Notes: generated by a model not told the origin, from the letters alone. Positions 43,854 to 56,864 are shown, counted from the stretch's first letter. The stretch: DNA of 64,000 nucleotides from Pseudomonas sp. P818 (GCF_000418555.1 NZ_ATKM01000007.1:113408-177407); one strand, 5' to 3'. A program made the numbers and translations.

Positions 43854-44870
43854 ATGCTGGTGATGCGCCCCGCGCAAATGGCAGACCTGGCTCATGTACA
43901 GCGTCTGGCTGCGGACAGCCCGGTCGGCGTCACTTCGCTACCCGATGATGCGGGACGCCTGGGCGACAAGATCGTCGCATCGGAGTCGTCCTTTTCGGCC
44001 GAGGTCAGCTTCAATGGCGAGGAAACCTACTTCTTCGTCCTTGAGGACACGGCCAGCGGGCGATTGGTCGGCTGCTCCGGCATCGTCGCTTCGGCTGGTT
44101 ATTCCGAGCCGTTCTACAGCTTTCGCAACGAAACCTTCGTGCATCATTCGCGCGAGCTGAAGATTCATAACAAGATTCACGTGCTGTCGCTGTGCCACGA
44201 CCTCACCGGCAACAGCCTGCTCACCAGCTTCTATGTCGAGCGACCGCTGGTATCGACCGTGTTCGCCGAGCTCAACTCTCGCGGTCGCCTGCTATTCATG
44301 GCCAGTCACCCTGAGCGTTTCGCCGACGCCGTTGTGGTGGAAATCGTCGGCCATAGCGACGAGAACGGTGATTCGCCGTTCTGGGATGCGGTGGGTCGCA
44401 ACTTCTTCGACATGAACTACGCCGAGGCCGAGCGTCTGTGCGGACTGAAAAGCCGCACCTTTCTCGCCGAACTGATGCCCAATTATCCCATCTACGTGCC
44501 GCTGCTCTCGGATGAGGCGCAGGAGGCCATGGGGCAGGTGCATCCGCGTGCGCAGATCACCTTCGATATCCTCATGCGCGAAGGCTTCGAGACCGATCAC
44601 TACATCGACATCTTCGACGGTGGCCCGACCCTGCATGCGCGTACTTCGGGTATCCGCAGCATCGCGCAGAGCCGCCTGGTGCCGGTGAGGATCGGCGAGG
44701 CCGAAACCGGTGGCCGTCAGTATCTGGTGAGCAACGGCCAACTGCAGGACTTTCGTGCCATCGTCGCCGATCTCGACTGGGTGCCGGGCAGGCCCGTGAC
44801 CCTCAGCGTCGAGGCCGCCGAAGTGCTCGGCGTGGGCGAGGGTGGCAGTGTCAGGTTGGTGGCGGTTTGA
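43854..44870 (+). CDS. aruF: Arginine N-succinyltransferase, alpha subunit AruF
   Basis: A 338-residue subunit of arginine/ornithine N-succinyltransferase, which transfers succinate from succinyl-CoA to arginine in the first step of the pathway. It has the AstA family core (LVMRPAQMADLAHVQRLA, SPFWDAVGRNFFDMNYAEAE, FLAELMPNYPIYVPLL). It is a clear paralogue of the next gene, with the same length, and the two form a heteromer in Pseudomonas. AAAGGAG precedes the ATG. Confidence 0.94.
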   Translation: MLVMRPAQMADLAHVQRLAADSPVGVTSLPDDAGRLGDKIVASESSFSAEVSFNGEETYFFVLEDTASGRLVGCSGIVASAGYSEPFYSFRNETFVHHSRELKIHNKIHVLSLCHDLTGNSLLTSFYVERPLVSTVFAELNSRGRLLFMASHPERFADAVVVEIVGHSDENGDSPFWDAVGRNFFDMNYAEAERLCGLKSRTFLAELMPNYPIYVPLLSDEAQEAMGQVHPRAQITFDILMREGFETDHYIDIFDGGPTLHARTSGIRSIAQSRLVPVRIGEAETGGRQYLVSNGQLQDFRAIVADLDWVPGRPVTLSVEAAEVLGVGEGGSVRLVAV

Positions 44871-44970
44871 AGAATAGGGCTGCAGGCTGCGAGCGGCAGG
44901 CTGCAGGCAGAGTATCGAGGCTTTTGCCTGGGGCCTGGCGCCTGCAGCCTGAAGCCGAACCGGAGGTTCT

Positions 44971-45987
44971 ATGATCGTTCGTCCCGTGCGCAGCGCCGAC
45001 TTGCCGGCGCTGATCGACCTGGCTCGCAGCACCGGCGCCGGCCTGACCACGCTGCCGGCCAACGAGGAGCGCCTGGCGCAGCGGGTCGGCTGGGCGGAGA
45101 GGGCCTTTTGCGGCGAGGCCGAGCGTGCCGATGCCGACTACCTGTTCGTACTCGAAGACGATGCCGGCAAGGTGGTGGGAATTTCCGCGGTGGCGGGCGC
45201 TGTCGGCCTGCGTGAGCCCTGGTACAACTACCGGGTCGGTTTGACCGTCACCGCCTCGCAGGAACTGGAGATCCATCGGCAGATCCCGACCCTGTTCATG
45301 GCCAATGACCTGACTGGCAACAGCGAGCTGTGCTCGCTGTTCCTGCATGCCGATCACCGCACCGGTCTCAACGGCCGCCTGCTTTCCAAGGCGCGCTTTC
45401 TGTTCATCGCCGAATTCCGTGAGCTGTTCGGCGACAAGGTCATTGCCGAGATGCGCGGCATGTCCGATGAAAGCGGCCGTTCGCCGTTCTGGGAAAGCCT
45501 CGGCCGGCACTTCTTCAAGATGGAGTTCTCTCAGGCCGACTACCTCACCGGGGTTGGCAACAAGGCCTTCATCGCCGAGCTGATGCCCAAGTTCCCGCTT
45601 TACACCTGCTTCCTCTCCGAGGATGCGCGTGCGGTGATCGGGCGCGTGCATCCGGACACAGAGCCCGCATTGGCCATGCTCAAGGCCGAGGGTTTCAGCT
45701 ATCAGGGCTATGTCGACATCTTCGATGCAGGGCCGGCGATCGAGGCTGAGACCGCGAAGATCCGTGCGGTGCGTGACAGCCAGCAACTGGTGCTGGCCAT
45801 CGGCACGCCAGGCGATGATGCCGTGCCCTATCTGGTGCATAACCGCAAATGCTACGACTGCCGCATCACTGCGGCGCCCGCCCGGGTAGCGGCCGGTACG
45901 CTGGTAGTTGCGCCGCAGACAGCCAAGCGCCTGCGTTTGTCCGCAGGTGACCTGGTGCGGGCCGTGCCGTTGGCGGTCGGCCACTGA
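44971..45987 (+). CDS. aruG: Arginine N-succinyltransferase, beta subunit AruG (AstA)
   Basis: A 338-residue partner of AruF, with the AstA signatures SPFWESLGRHFFKMEFSQAD and FIAELMPKFPLYTCFLS. It begins MIVRPVRSADLPALIDLA, the usual AstA start, with CCGGAGG upstream. The 100-bp gap after aruF contains short GCAGGCTGC-type inverted repeats and no gene. A 220-bp gap follows that is almost filled by a nested-hairpin repeat. Confidence 0.94.
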   Translation: MIVRPVRSADLPALIDLARSTGAGLTTLPANEERLAQRVGWAERAFCGEAERADADYLFVLEDDAGKVVGISAVAGAVGLREPWYNYRVGLTVTASQELEIHRQIPTLFMANDLTGNSELCSLFLHADHRTGLNGRLLSKARFLFIAEFRELFGDKVIAEMRGMSDESGRSPFWESLGRHFFKMEFSQADYLTGVGNKAFIAELMPKFPLYTCFLSEDARAVIGRVHPDTEPALAMLKAEGFSYQGYVDIFDAGPAIEAETAKIRAVRDSQQLVLAIGTPGDDAVPYLVHNRKCYDCRITAAPARVAAGTLVVAPQTAKRLRLSAGDLVRAVPLAVGH

Positions 45988-46027
45988 GAGATTGTGTAGC
46001 GAGCCGGTCAGCCTGCCGGCCGTGAAG

Positions 46028-47670
<1,643 letters not shown>

Positions 47671-47671
<1 letters not shown>

Positions 47672-49017
47672 TGAGCGCCTATGAGATGAACTTTGACGGC
47701 CTGGTCGGGCCGACTCACAACTACGGTGGGTTGTCTTACGGCAACGTCGCCTCGCAGAGCAACAGCCAGGTTGTGTCGAGCCCCCGGGAAGCCGCCAAGC
47801 AGGGCCTGGCGAAGATGAAGGCGCTGATGGACATGGGCTTCAAGCAGGGTGTGCTGGCCCCGCAGGAACGCCCGGATGTCGCTGCGTTGCGCCGCCTGGG
47901 CTTCACTGGTTGCGATGCTGAGGTGATCCAGCGTGCAGCGCGCGAAGCCATGCCGCTGCTGGTGGCGAGCTGTTCGGCGTCGAGCATGTGGACGGCCAAT
48001 TCCTGCACCGTCAGCCCCAGTGCCGATACTGCAGATGGGCGCGTGCACTTCACCGCCGCCAACCTCAACTGCAAATTCCATCGCAGCATCGAACACCCGA
48101 CCACCAGCCGTGTATTGCAGGCGATGTTCGCCAGCCAGGCACACTTCGCCCATCACCCGGCGCTGCCGGCAGTGGCGCAGTTCGGCGACGAGGGTGCGGC
48201 CAATCACACGCGCTTCTGCAAGGGCTATGGCGATGCCGGGGTCGAGTTCTTCGTCTATGGACGCAGCGCCTTCGACACCCGTTATCCGGCGCCGGCACGT
48301 TATCCGGCACGGCAGACCCTGGAGGCCAGTCAGGCTGTGGCGCGCCTGCACGGGCTGAGCGAGGCGGGCGTGGTCTATGCCCAGCAGAATCCGGCAGTGA
48401 TCGATCAGGGCGTGTTCCACAACGACGTGATCGCCGTGGGCAACGGCGAGGTGCTGTTCTATCACCAGGACGCCTTCCTCGATACCGACAAGGTGCTGGC
48501 CGAACTGGGCGACAAACTGGCGCGGCGTGGCGGCAACTTCCAGGCTGTGTGCGTGCCGGGCTCTGCCGTCAGTGTGCAGGACGCAGTGCGTTCCTACCTG
48601 TTCAACAGCCAGCTGTTGAGCCGTGCCGATGGCAGCATGCTGCTGATCGTGCCGGAGGAGTGCCGGAACAATGCCAGTGTCTGGCGCTATCTGCAGCAGC
48701 TGACCGCCGGTAATGGGCCGATCCGCGAAGTCCGTGTATTCGACCTCAAGCAGAGCATGCAGAACGGCGGTGGTCCGGCTTGCCTGCGCCTGCGTGTGGC
48801 GCTCAACGAGCATGAGTTGGCGGCGGTCAATCCGGGCGTGGTGATGAGCGATGCGTTGCACGACACCCTGGTGACCTGGGTCGACAAGCACTACCGCGAC
48901 CGTTTGAGCGAAGCCGATCTGGCCGACCCGCAATTGCTGACCGAATGCCGCACGGCATTGGATGAACTGACGCAGATCCTTAAACTGGGCTCGGTCTATC
49001 CTTTCCAACTGAACTGA
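47671..49017 (+). CDS. astB: N-succinylarginine dihydrolase AruB (AstB)
   Basis: A 448-residue enzyme of the guanidine-modifying superfamily that hydrolyses N-succinylarginine to succinylornithine, two ammonia and CO2. It begins [20 protein letters not shown], the AstB hallmark. [11 protein letters not shown] and a Cys near the end ([12 protein letters not shown]) supply His and Cys of the active site. The start overlaps the astD stop; a GTG one codon earlier is possible. Length equals P. aeruginosa AruB. Confidence 0.96.
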
Positions 49018-49024
49018 CCCACAG

Positions 49025-49050
49025 GGCGGATGTCGCTTGTTACATCCGCC
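49025..49050. repeat. Short inverted repeat after astB
   Basis: GGCGGATGT and ACATCCGCC (49025-49033 with 49042-49050) form a 9-bp stem with an 8-nt loop in the 56-bp gap before the next gene. Confidence 0.6.
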
Positions 49051-49073
49051 TTATCCAACTCCCCGGAGATTCT

Positions 49074-49352
49074 ATGAGCGACGCGCTGCAACTGATTCTT
49101 GAAGATAACGACGGCACCCAACTGGAAACCTCCTGCAGCCGTTTCGCCGTGGTGTGGCAGGGCAAGGAGCTGTGGGTCCAGGCCGTTGGCGATCAGTTGC
49201 TGATCGGTGTCGACGTGGAGGAGGGCGATACCGAGTACGCCAATCTGCTGCTGCGTCCGCAGGCCACCAATCTGGTCAGCCTGCAGCTGGAGATGGAGCC
49301 GGCGCTGGCCGATGAAAACGATCACGTTCATGGCCCGGACTGCAATCACTGA
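49074..49352 (+). CDS. Conserved small protein of the aru operon (PA0900-like)
   Basis: A 92-residue acidic soluble protein with no recognised domain. The C-terminus ends HVHGPDCNH, a His/Cys cluster that could bind a metal. A small gene occupies the same position between aruB and aruE in P. aeruginosa, so it is a conserved member of the operon, though its role in arginine breakdown is unknown. CGGAG precedes the ATG. Confidence 0.78.
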   Translation: MSDALQLILEDNDGTQLETSCSRFAVVWQGKELWVQAVGDQLLIGVDVEEGDTEYANLLLRPQATNLVSLQLEMEPALADENDHVHGPDCNH

Positions 49353-49363
49353 TTGAAGCTTGC

Positions 49364-49414
49364 AGGGTGGGCCGTTGTTGGTGGGCTGAAGTGAAGCGCC
49401 GCCCGGCCCACCCT
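49364..49414. repeat. Repeat (GTGGGCTGAAG family) before astE
   Basis: AGGGTGGGCC (49364-49373) pairs with GGCCCACCCT (49405-49414); the interior GGTGGGCTGAAG matches the gspI-gspJ repeat at 34115-34190. Confidence 0.8.
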
Positions 49415-49443
49415 ACGAACATGCTGCGAACCAAGGAGTGCCC

Positions 49444-50457
49444 ATGCTTGCCCTCGGCAAACTGCTTGAACTGACCCTGGCCGGCCATGAGCCGTCGGCG
49501 AAGATTCAACTGACGCCCGATGGCACGCGTCTGCGCTGGCTGGATGAAGGCGCGCTGGAGGTGACCCCGCCAGCCGCGCGCGACAATGGCCTCGACCTGC
49601 TGCTGTCGGCCGGCGTCCATGGCAACGAAACCGCTCCCATCGAACTGCTCGACCGCCTGTTGCGTGGCATTGCGCGCAACGAGCTGCATCCGGCTGCACG
49701 CATTCTCTTTCTGTTCGGCAACCCCGAGGCCATGCGCCGCGGCGAGCGCTATGTCGAGCAGGACCTTAACCGCCTGTTCAGCGGTCGTCACGAGCAATCC
49801 AGTGGCTTCGAGGCCATCAGGGCCTGCGATCTGGAGCATCTGGCGGTCAACTTCTTCGGCAAGGACACCGGTCGCACGCGCCTGCATTACGACCTGCATA
49901 CCGCCATTCGTGCCTCGAAGATCGAGCAGTTCGCCCTCTATCCATGGCAGGAGGGCCGCGCGCATTCTCGCCGCGAGCTGGAGCGCCTGCGCGCTGCCGG
50001 TATCGAGGCGGTGCTGCTGCAGAACAAGGCCTCGACCACCTTCAGCGCCTACACCTACGCGCAGCTGGGTGCCGAAGCCTTCACCCTGGAATTGGGCAGG
50101 GCCCGTGCCTTCGGGCAGAACGAACTGGTCAATCTCGATCTGCTGGAGAACGCGCTGCATGCGTTGATCGAAGGGCGCGAGGTGATCAGCGGCGAGCCCA
50201 CGCTCGATGGCATGCAGCTGTTTGCGGTCTCGCGTGAAGTCATCAAGCACAGCGACAGCTTCCAGCTGCACGTGCCGGGGGATATCGAGAACTTCACCGA
50301 GCTGGAGCCTGGCTACCTGCTCGCCGAGGATATCGCCGATACCCGCTGGATCGTGGAGGAGCAGGATGCACGCATCATCTTCCCCAATCCCAAGGTCAAG
50401 AATGGCCTGCGTGCCGCCATCCTGATCGTTCCCGACGACGGTGCCGGTTTGCTGTAA
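49444..50457 (+). CDS. astE: Succinylglutamate desuccinylase AruE (AstE)
   Basis: A 337-residue zinc hydrolase of the AstE/aspartoacylase (M14-like) group that splits succinylglutamate into succinate and glutamate, the last step of the pathway. Zinc ligands are His and Glu in [13 protein letters not shown] (about residues 60-63) and His in HYDLHTAIR. The ATG at 49444 has AAGGAG upstream. It ends the aru operon and is followed by a REP hairpin. Confidence 0.95.
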   Translation: MLALGKLLELTLAGHEPSAKIQLTPDGTRLRWLDEGALEVTPPAARDNGLDLLLSAGVHGNETAPIELLDRLLRGIARNELHPAARILFLFGNPEAMRRGERYVEQDLNRLFSGRHEQSSGFEAIRACDLEHLAVNFFGKDTGRTRLHYDLHTAIRASKIEQFALYPWQEGRAHSRRELERLRAAGIEAVLLQNKASTTFSAYTYAQLGAEAFTLELGRARAFGQNELVNLDLLENALHALIEGREVISGEPTLDGMQLFAVSREVIKHSDSFQLHVPGDIENFTELEPGYLLAEDIADTRWIVEEQDARIIFPNPKVKNGLRAAILIVPDDGAGLL

Positions 50458-50464
50458 TGCTGCT

Positions 50465-50524
50465 GTGGGAGGGACTTTAGCCGCGACGCTGCGGCCTCTT
50501 GATCGCCGCTGAAGCGCCATCCAC
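50465..50524. repeat. REP-type hairpin after astE
   Basis: GTGGGAGGGACTTTAGCCGC pairs with GCCGCTGAAGCGCCATCCAC. Same family as at 26894 and 43747. It lies directly after the aru operon. Confidence 0.85.
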
Positions 50525-50607
50525 GGTTTTTGCCCTCAACTGTATCTGTCACCCTTCGGGTGACCTCTTTAGCATGGGCCTTTCGCCAATCAATCGGAAA
50601 GCCAGTC

Positions 50608-51612
50608 ATGCCCCTGATCGACCTGCGCAGCGACACCGTCACCCAGCCCACTGCCGCCATGCGTGAAGCCATGATGGCTGCCGAGCTGGGCGACGATGTG
50701 TACGGTGAAGACCCGACGGTGAACCGCCTGGAAGCCTGGTTGGCGGCGGAGCTAGGCTTCCAGGCTGCGCTGTTCGTGCCCACCGGCACCATGAGCAACC
50801 TGCTGGGCCTGATGGCGCATTGCGAACGCGGTGACGAATACATCGTCGGCCAGCAGGCGCATACCTATAAATACGAAGGCGGCGGAGCCGCGGTGCTCGG
50901 CTCCATCCAGCCGCAGCCGATCGACGGCGAGGCCGATGGCTCGCTGGACCTGGCCAAGGTCGAGGCGGCGATCAAGCAGGACGACTTCCACTTCGCCCGT
51001 ACCCGCCTGCTGGCGCTGGAAAATACCATGCAGGGCAAGGTGCTGCCGCTCGACTACCTGGCTGCCGCCCGCGAGCTGACGCAGCGCCGAGGTCTGGGCC
51101 TGCACCTGGACGGCGCGCGCCTGTACAACGCCGCGGTCAAGCTGGGCGTACCGGCACGTGAGATCACCCGGCATTTCGATTCCGTCTCGGTGTGCCTGTC
51201 CAAGGGGCTCGGCGCGCCGGTCGGTTCGGTGCTGTGCGGCAGTACGGCGCTGATCGGCAAGGCGCGGCGTCTGCGCAAGATGGTCGGCGGCGGCATGCGC
51301 CAGGCCGGTGTGCTGGCGGCGGCGGGGCTATATGCGCTGCAGCATCAGGTCGAGCGCCTGGCCGAGGATCACGCCAACGCCGCACGTCTGGGCGAGGGCC
51401 TGGCCGCACTGGGCTACAGCGTCGAACCGGTGCAGACCAATATGGTTTATGTGCAGCTCGGCGAGCGTGCCGGGCAGATCAAGGCCTTCATGGCCGAACG
51501 CGGCATCGCCGTCAGCGCGGCGCCGTGCCTGCGTCTGGTCACTCATCTGGACGTCAGCGCCGAGCAAATCGAGCAGGTGATCGAAGCCTTTGCCGCTTTT
51601 CGCTCGCTTTGA
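50608..51612 (+). CDS. ltaE: Low-specificity L-threonine aldolase
   Basis: A 334-residue PLP enzyme that cleaves threonine or allo-threonine to glycine and acetaldehyde. It begins [20 protein letters not shown], the family signature, with [11 protein letters not shown] following. The PLP Lys is in [11 protein letters not shown], and [10 protein letters not shown] holds the cofactor Asp. The start at 50608 gives this canonical N-terminus; a longer frame from 50530 is translated from the intergenic region. It is a single gene between the aru operon and alaS. Confidence 0.94.
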   Translation: MPLIDLRSDTVTQPTAAMREAMMAAELGDDVYGEDPTVNRLEAWLAAELGFQAALFVPTGTMSNLLGLMAHCERGDEYIVGQQAHTYKYEGGGAAVLGSIQPQPIDGEADGSLDLAKVEAAIKQDDFHFARTRLLALENTMQGKVLPLDYLAAARELTQRRGLGLHLDGARLYNAAVKLGVPAREITRHFDSVSVCLSKGLGAPVGSVLCGSTALIGKARRLRKMVGGGMRQAGVLAAAGLYALQHQVERLAEDHANAARLGEGLAALGYSVEPVQTNMVYVQLGERAGQIKAFMAERGIAVSAAPCLRLVTHLDVSAEQIEQVIEAFAAFRSL

Positions 51613-51680
51613 GTCGCAACCGCAGCGCCCGATAGGCGCCTGCTATCAACAAAGGCACTAGCCGCGCGCGGTAGGCCCGA

Positions 51681-51686
51681 TATAAT
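51681..51686 (+). promoter_or_regulatory. Candidate -10 box of the alaS promoter
   Basis: TATAAT, a perfect -10 hexamer, lies 196 bp before alaS and just before repeat copy B. No good -35 is seen. If used, repeat copy B would be part of the alaS leader RNA. Confidence 0.45.
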
Positions 51687-51696
51687 GCGGCCCTTT

Positions 51697-51838
51697 GCAG
51701 ACTGCGTGAAAACTACTGCGCTCGGTCATGCTGCGTTAAAAACCGGCTCAGAATGCTCATATACAGCCCGTAAACTGCGCTTCTTCGCCGGTTTTTGCCT
51801 TGCTTGACCTTCGCTCGCTACGTTTTCACTTTGTCTGC
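51697..51838. repeat. Nested-hairpin dispersed repeat, copy B (reverse orientation)
   Basis: Stems GCAGAC/GTCTGC (51697-51702 with 51833-51838), GTGAAAAC/GTTTTCAC (51706-51713 with 51822-51829) and AAAAACCGGC/GCCGGTTTTT (51738-51747 with 51787-51796). Read on the minus strand it aligns with copies A and C over the whole length. It ends 43 bp before the alaS start. Confidence 0.88.
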
Positions 51839-51881
51839 TTCGCCGGCTTTGCCGTGGCCGCCTGATTCCGTGGATATCCCT

Positions 51882-54506
<2,625 letters not shown>

Positions 54507-54521
54507 AGAGCGTGAAAGCGG

Positions 54522-54545
54522 GGCCCGCAGTGCGTCCGGCGGGCC
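54522..54545. terminator. Weak GC hairpin after alaS
   Basis: GGCCCGC and GCGGGCC form a 7-bp stem with a 10-nt loop, followed only by TT. It may give partial termination between alaS and lysC. Confidence 0.4.
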
Positions 54546-54608
54546 TTGGCAGTGTGACCCGATGCGGGTTTAATGGGCGCCCTTCGAGGAATCAGGCGGC
54601 TTTTTGAA

Positions 54609-55847
54609 ATGGCTTTGATCGTACAGAAGTTTGGGGGCACCTCCGTCGGCACCGTCGAGCGTATCCAGCAGGTGGCCGAGAAGGTTAAGAAGTTCCGCGA
54701 GAAAGGCGACGACATCGTCGTCGTGGTGTCCGCCATGAGCGGCGAAACCAACCGCCTGATCGATCTGGCCAAACAGATCACCGACGGCGAGCCGGTACCG
54801 CGCGAACTGGATGTGATGGTGTCCACTGGTGAGCAGGTGACCATCGCCCTGCTGGCCATGGCACTGATCAAGCGTGGTGTGCCTGCGGTGTCCTATACCG
54901 GCAACCAGGTGCGCATCCTCACCGACAGCGCGTTCAACAAGGCGCGCATTCTGCAGATCGATGACCAGAAGATTCGCGCTGATCTCAAGGCCGGTCGTGT
55001 CGTCGTCGTCGCCGGTTTCCAGGGCGTGGACGAACACGGCAGTATTACCACCCTCGGTCGTGGCGGCTCCGATACCACCGGCGTGGCCCTGGCTGCGGCG
55101 CTGAAAGCCGACGAATGCCAGATCTACACCGATGTCGATGGCGTTTACACCACCGATCCGCGCGTGGTGCCCAAGGCCCAACGTCTGGAGAAGATCACCT
55201 TCGAGGAAATGCTGGAAATGGCCAGCCTCGGCTCCAAGGTGCTGCAGATTCGCTCGGTGGAGTTCGCCGGCAAGTACAACGTCCCGCTGCGCGTCTTGCA
55301 CAGCTTCCAGGAGGGGCCGGGCACCCTCATTACCCTTGATGAAGAGGAATCCATGGAACAGCCGATCATTTCCGGCATCGCTTTCAACCGCGACGAAGCC
55401 AAGCTGACCATCCGTGGGGTACCGGATATCCCCGGCATCGCCTTCAAGATTCTTGGCCCGATCAGCGCCGCCAACATCGAAGTGGACATGATCGTGCAGA
55501 ACGTATCGCACGATAACACCACCGATTTCACCTTCACCGTGCACCGCAACGACTACAACAACGCCCTGGGCGTGTTGCAGAAGACAGCTGAAGAGCTGGG
55601 CGCCCGTGAAGTGGTGGGTGATACCAACATCGCCAAGGTTTCCATCGTCGGTGTCGGTATGCGTTCCCATGCCGGTGTTGCCAGTCGCATGTTCGAAGCC
55701 CTGGCCAAGGAGACCATCAACATCCAGATGATTTCCACTTCCGAGATCAAGGTGTCCGTAGTGATCGAGGAGAAGTATCTGGAGCTGGCGGTGCGCGCTC
55801 TGCATACTGCCTTCGAGCTGGATGCTCCGGCCCGACAGGGTGAGTGA
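54609..55847 (+). CDS. lysC: Aspartate kinase (with a possible internal start)
   Basis: A 412-residue aspartokinase that phosphorylates aspartate at the head of lysine, methionine and threonine synthesis. KFGGTSVG (residues 7-14) is the kinase signature, and two ACT domains in the last 150 residues mediate feedback by lysine/threonine. An in-frame ATG at 55353 (Met249) is preceded by GAAGAGGA at good distance and would give a 164-residue regulatory beta subunit, as in alpha2beta2 aspartokinases. It follows alaS by 102 bp. Confidence 0.96.
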   Translation: MALIVQKFGGTSVGTVERIQQVAEKVKKFREKGDDIVVVVSAMSGETNRLIDLAKQITDGEPVPRELDVMVSTGEQVTIALLAMALIKRGVPAVSYTGNQVRILTDSAFNKARILQIDDQKIRADLKAGRVVVVAGFQGVDEHGSITTLGRGGSDTTGVALAAALKADECQIYTDVDGVYTTDPRVVPKAQRLEKITFEEMLEMASLGSKVLQIRSVEFAGKYNVPLRVLHSFQEGPGTLITLDEEESMEQPIISGIAFNRDEAKLTIRGVPDIPGIAFKILGPISAANIEVDMIVQNVSHDNTTDFTFTVHRNDYNNALGVLQKTAEELGAREVVGDTNIAKVSIVGVGMRSHAGVASRMFEALAKETINIQMISTSEIKVSVVIEEKYLELAVRALHTAFELDAPARQGE

Positions 55848-55858
55848 TTGATCTGATC

Positions 55859-55895
55859 CGAAAGGCGCGGCTGGTTCCGCGCCTTTCGTTTTTTT
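55859..55895 (+). terminator. Rho-independent terminator after lysC
   Basis: CGAAAGGCGCGG and CCGCGCCTTTCG form a 12-bp stem with a 6-nt loop, followed by seven Ts. Confidence 0.95.
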
Positions 55896-56036
55896 GACCG
55901 ATTCGCGGGAACTTTCTTTCTGCGCGGGCTGGTCAATACTTGGGTGGAAGCTTTCAGGCTTGCTTTAGCAGGGAGCTGGCACCATTTTCTTTTGCAGACT
56001 GTTGTCCTGAAAAATGTAATCCGTGAGGAGAAAGGA

Positions 56037-56222
56037 ATGCTGATTCTGACTCGCCGGGTCGGAGAGACCCTGATGGTCGGTGATGATGTGACTGTCACCG
56101 TGTTGGGCGTGAAAGGTAACCAGGTGCGTATTGGTGTCAATGCGCCGAAAGAGGTTGCCGTTCACCGTGAGGAAATCTACCAGCGTATTCAGAAAGAGAA
56201 GGGTGACGAACCAAGCCACTAA
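56037..56222 (+). CDS. csrA: Carbon storage regulator CsrA/RsmA
   Basis: A 61-residue RNA-binding dimer that binds GGA-containing hairpins near ribosome sites and represses or stabilises target mRNAs. [20 protein letters not shown] and the RNA-contact [12 protein letters not shown] are conserved. Length equals P. aeruginosa RsmA. GGAGAAAGG before the ATG is strong and itself contains a GGA, compatible with autoregulation. It has its own region after the lysC terminator (55896-56036). Just downstream is a fused fragment copied from its own coding sequence. Confidence 0.97.
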
Positions 56223-56234
56223 TTTTTCTACAAA

Positions 56235-56266
56235 TGCGTATTGGTGTCAATAATCTACCAGCGTAT
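56235..56266 (+). pseudogene. Fused duplicate fragment of csrA
   Basis: TGCGTATTGGTGTCAAT (56235-56251) is identical to csrA 56125-56141, and AATCTACCAGCGTAT (56252-56266) to csrA 56174-56188. The two pieces are joined directly, skipping 32 bp. It looks like the scar of a tandem duplication that later lost its interior. Confidence 0.8.
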
Positions 56267-56297
56267 GAAAACATGTTTATCATGCGCCCCGTGTTGC

Positions 56298-56388
56298 GGA
56301 GAGGTGGCCGAGTGGCCGAAGGCGCTCCCCTGCTAAGGGAGTACACCTCAAAAGGGTGTCGGGGGTTCGAATCCCCCCTTCTCCGCCA
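56298..56388 (+). tRNA. tRNA-Ser (anticodon GCT)
   Basis: 91 nt with a long variable arm (GTACACCT...AGGGTGTC) and encoded CCA. The acceptor GGAGAGG pairs with CTTCTCC. The anticodon loop CTGCTAA, closed by CTCCC/GGGAG, gives anticodon GCT for AGC/AGU. The same gene follows rsmA in P. aeruginosa. Confidence 0.97.
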
Positions 56389-56425
56389 TTATTCAGCGAG
56401 TCGGGCTTAGCCGGGCTGGCGAATC

Positions 56426-56457
56426 AACCAGAGGTGATCTGGTATAAAAGCACCAAA
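56426..56457 (+). repeat. 32-nt spacer repeat, copy 1
   Basis: AACCAG-n-GGTGATCTGGT followed by a TAAAAGC-n-CCAA segment. It recurs at 56715-56746 and 56865-56896, each time shortly before a tRNA-Arg unit. CCAG/CTGG can form a small hairpin and TATAAAAG resembles a -10 region. Confidence 0.85.
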
Positions 56458-56460
56458 GGT

Positions 56461-56587
56461 CTCGCGAAAGCGTAGCGAGCGAAGGGTAGGCGAGGCGAAA
56501 GCGAGCGAAGAAGCGCAGTTTAGTTTTCTAAATGAGCATTCTGAGTTCGGTTTCAACGAAGCATAACCAAGCGCAGTAGCTTTCGAG
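56461..56587. repeat. Nested-hairpin dispersed repeat, copy C
   Basis: Outer stem CTCGCGAAAGC/GCTTTCGAG (56461-56471 with 56579-56587) and inner TTTAG/CTAAA (56519-56523 with 56528-56532). AGAAGCGCAGTTTA and GAGCATTCTGAG match copy B. It lies between spacer copy 1 and the intact tRNA-Arg; spacer copy 2 is followed by its tRNA after only 4 bp, showing the site without the element. Confidence 0.85.
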
Positions 56588-56598
56588 TGATCTGTAAC

Positions 56599-56675
56599 GG
56601 ACTCATAGCTCAGCTGGATAGAGTACTCGGCTACGAACCGAGCGGTCGGAGGTTCGAATCCTCCTGAGTCCGCCA
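56599..56675 (+). tRNA. tRNA-Arg (anticodon ACG)
   Basis: 77 nt with encoded CCA. The acceptor GGACTCA pairs with TGAGTCC, and the anticodon stem CTCGG/CCGAG encloses CTACGAA, giving anticodon ACG (read as ICG, decoding CGU/CGC/CGA). This is the intact member of a threefold array. Confidence 0.97.
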
Positions 56676-56680
56676 TATTC

Positions 56681-56709
56681 AAATGGCTTGCATCGCTGCA
56701 AGCCATTTT
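56681..56709 (+). terminator. Terminator after tRNA-Arg
   Basis: AAATGGCTTGCA and TGCAAGCCATTT form a 12-bp stem with a 4-nt loop, ending in TTTTG. Degraded and intact versions follow the second and third tRNA units. Confidence 0.85.
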
Positions 56710-56714
56710 GTTTC

Positions 56715-56746
56715 AACCAGCGGTGATCTGGTCTAAAAGCGCCAAC
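56715..56746 (+). repeat. 32-nt spacer repeat, copy 2
   Basis: Matches copy 1 (56426-56457) at all but three positions. It is followed after 4 bp by the degenerate tRNA-Arg unit. Confidence 0.85.
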
Positions 56747-56750
56747 GTGT

Positions 56751-56827
56751 GGACTCATAGCTCAGCTGGATAGAGAGCATAACCACGAACCGAGCGGTCG
56801 GAGGTTCGAATCCTCCTGAGTCCGCCA
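56751..56827 (+). pseudogene. Degenerate tRNA-Arg copy
   Basis: 77 nt, same ends, D arm, T arm and CCA as the intact gene. The 5' anticodon strand CTCGG is replaced by CATAA (GAGAGCATAACCACGAA for GAGTACTCGGCTACGAA), so the anticodon stem cannot form. The ACG triplet itself is kept. The following terminator is also eroded. Confidence 0.85.
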
Positions 56828-56864
56828 TATTCAATGGCACTGCAGCGATGCAAGGTCATGTTTC

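Noticed and set aside
44871..44970. GCAGGCTGC-type repeats between aruF and aruG as a regulatory element
   Set aside because: Short, imperfect and without a stable hairpin plus T run; too weak to call.
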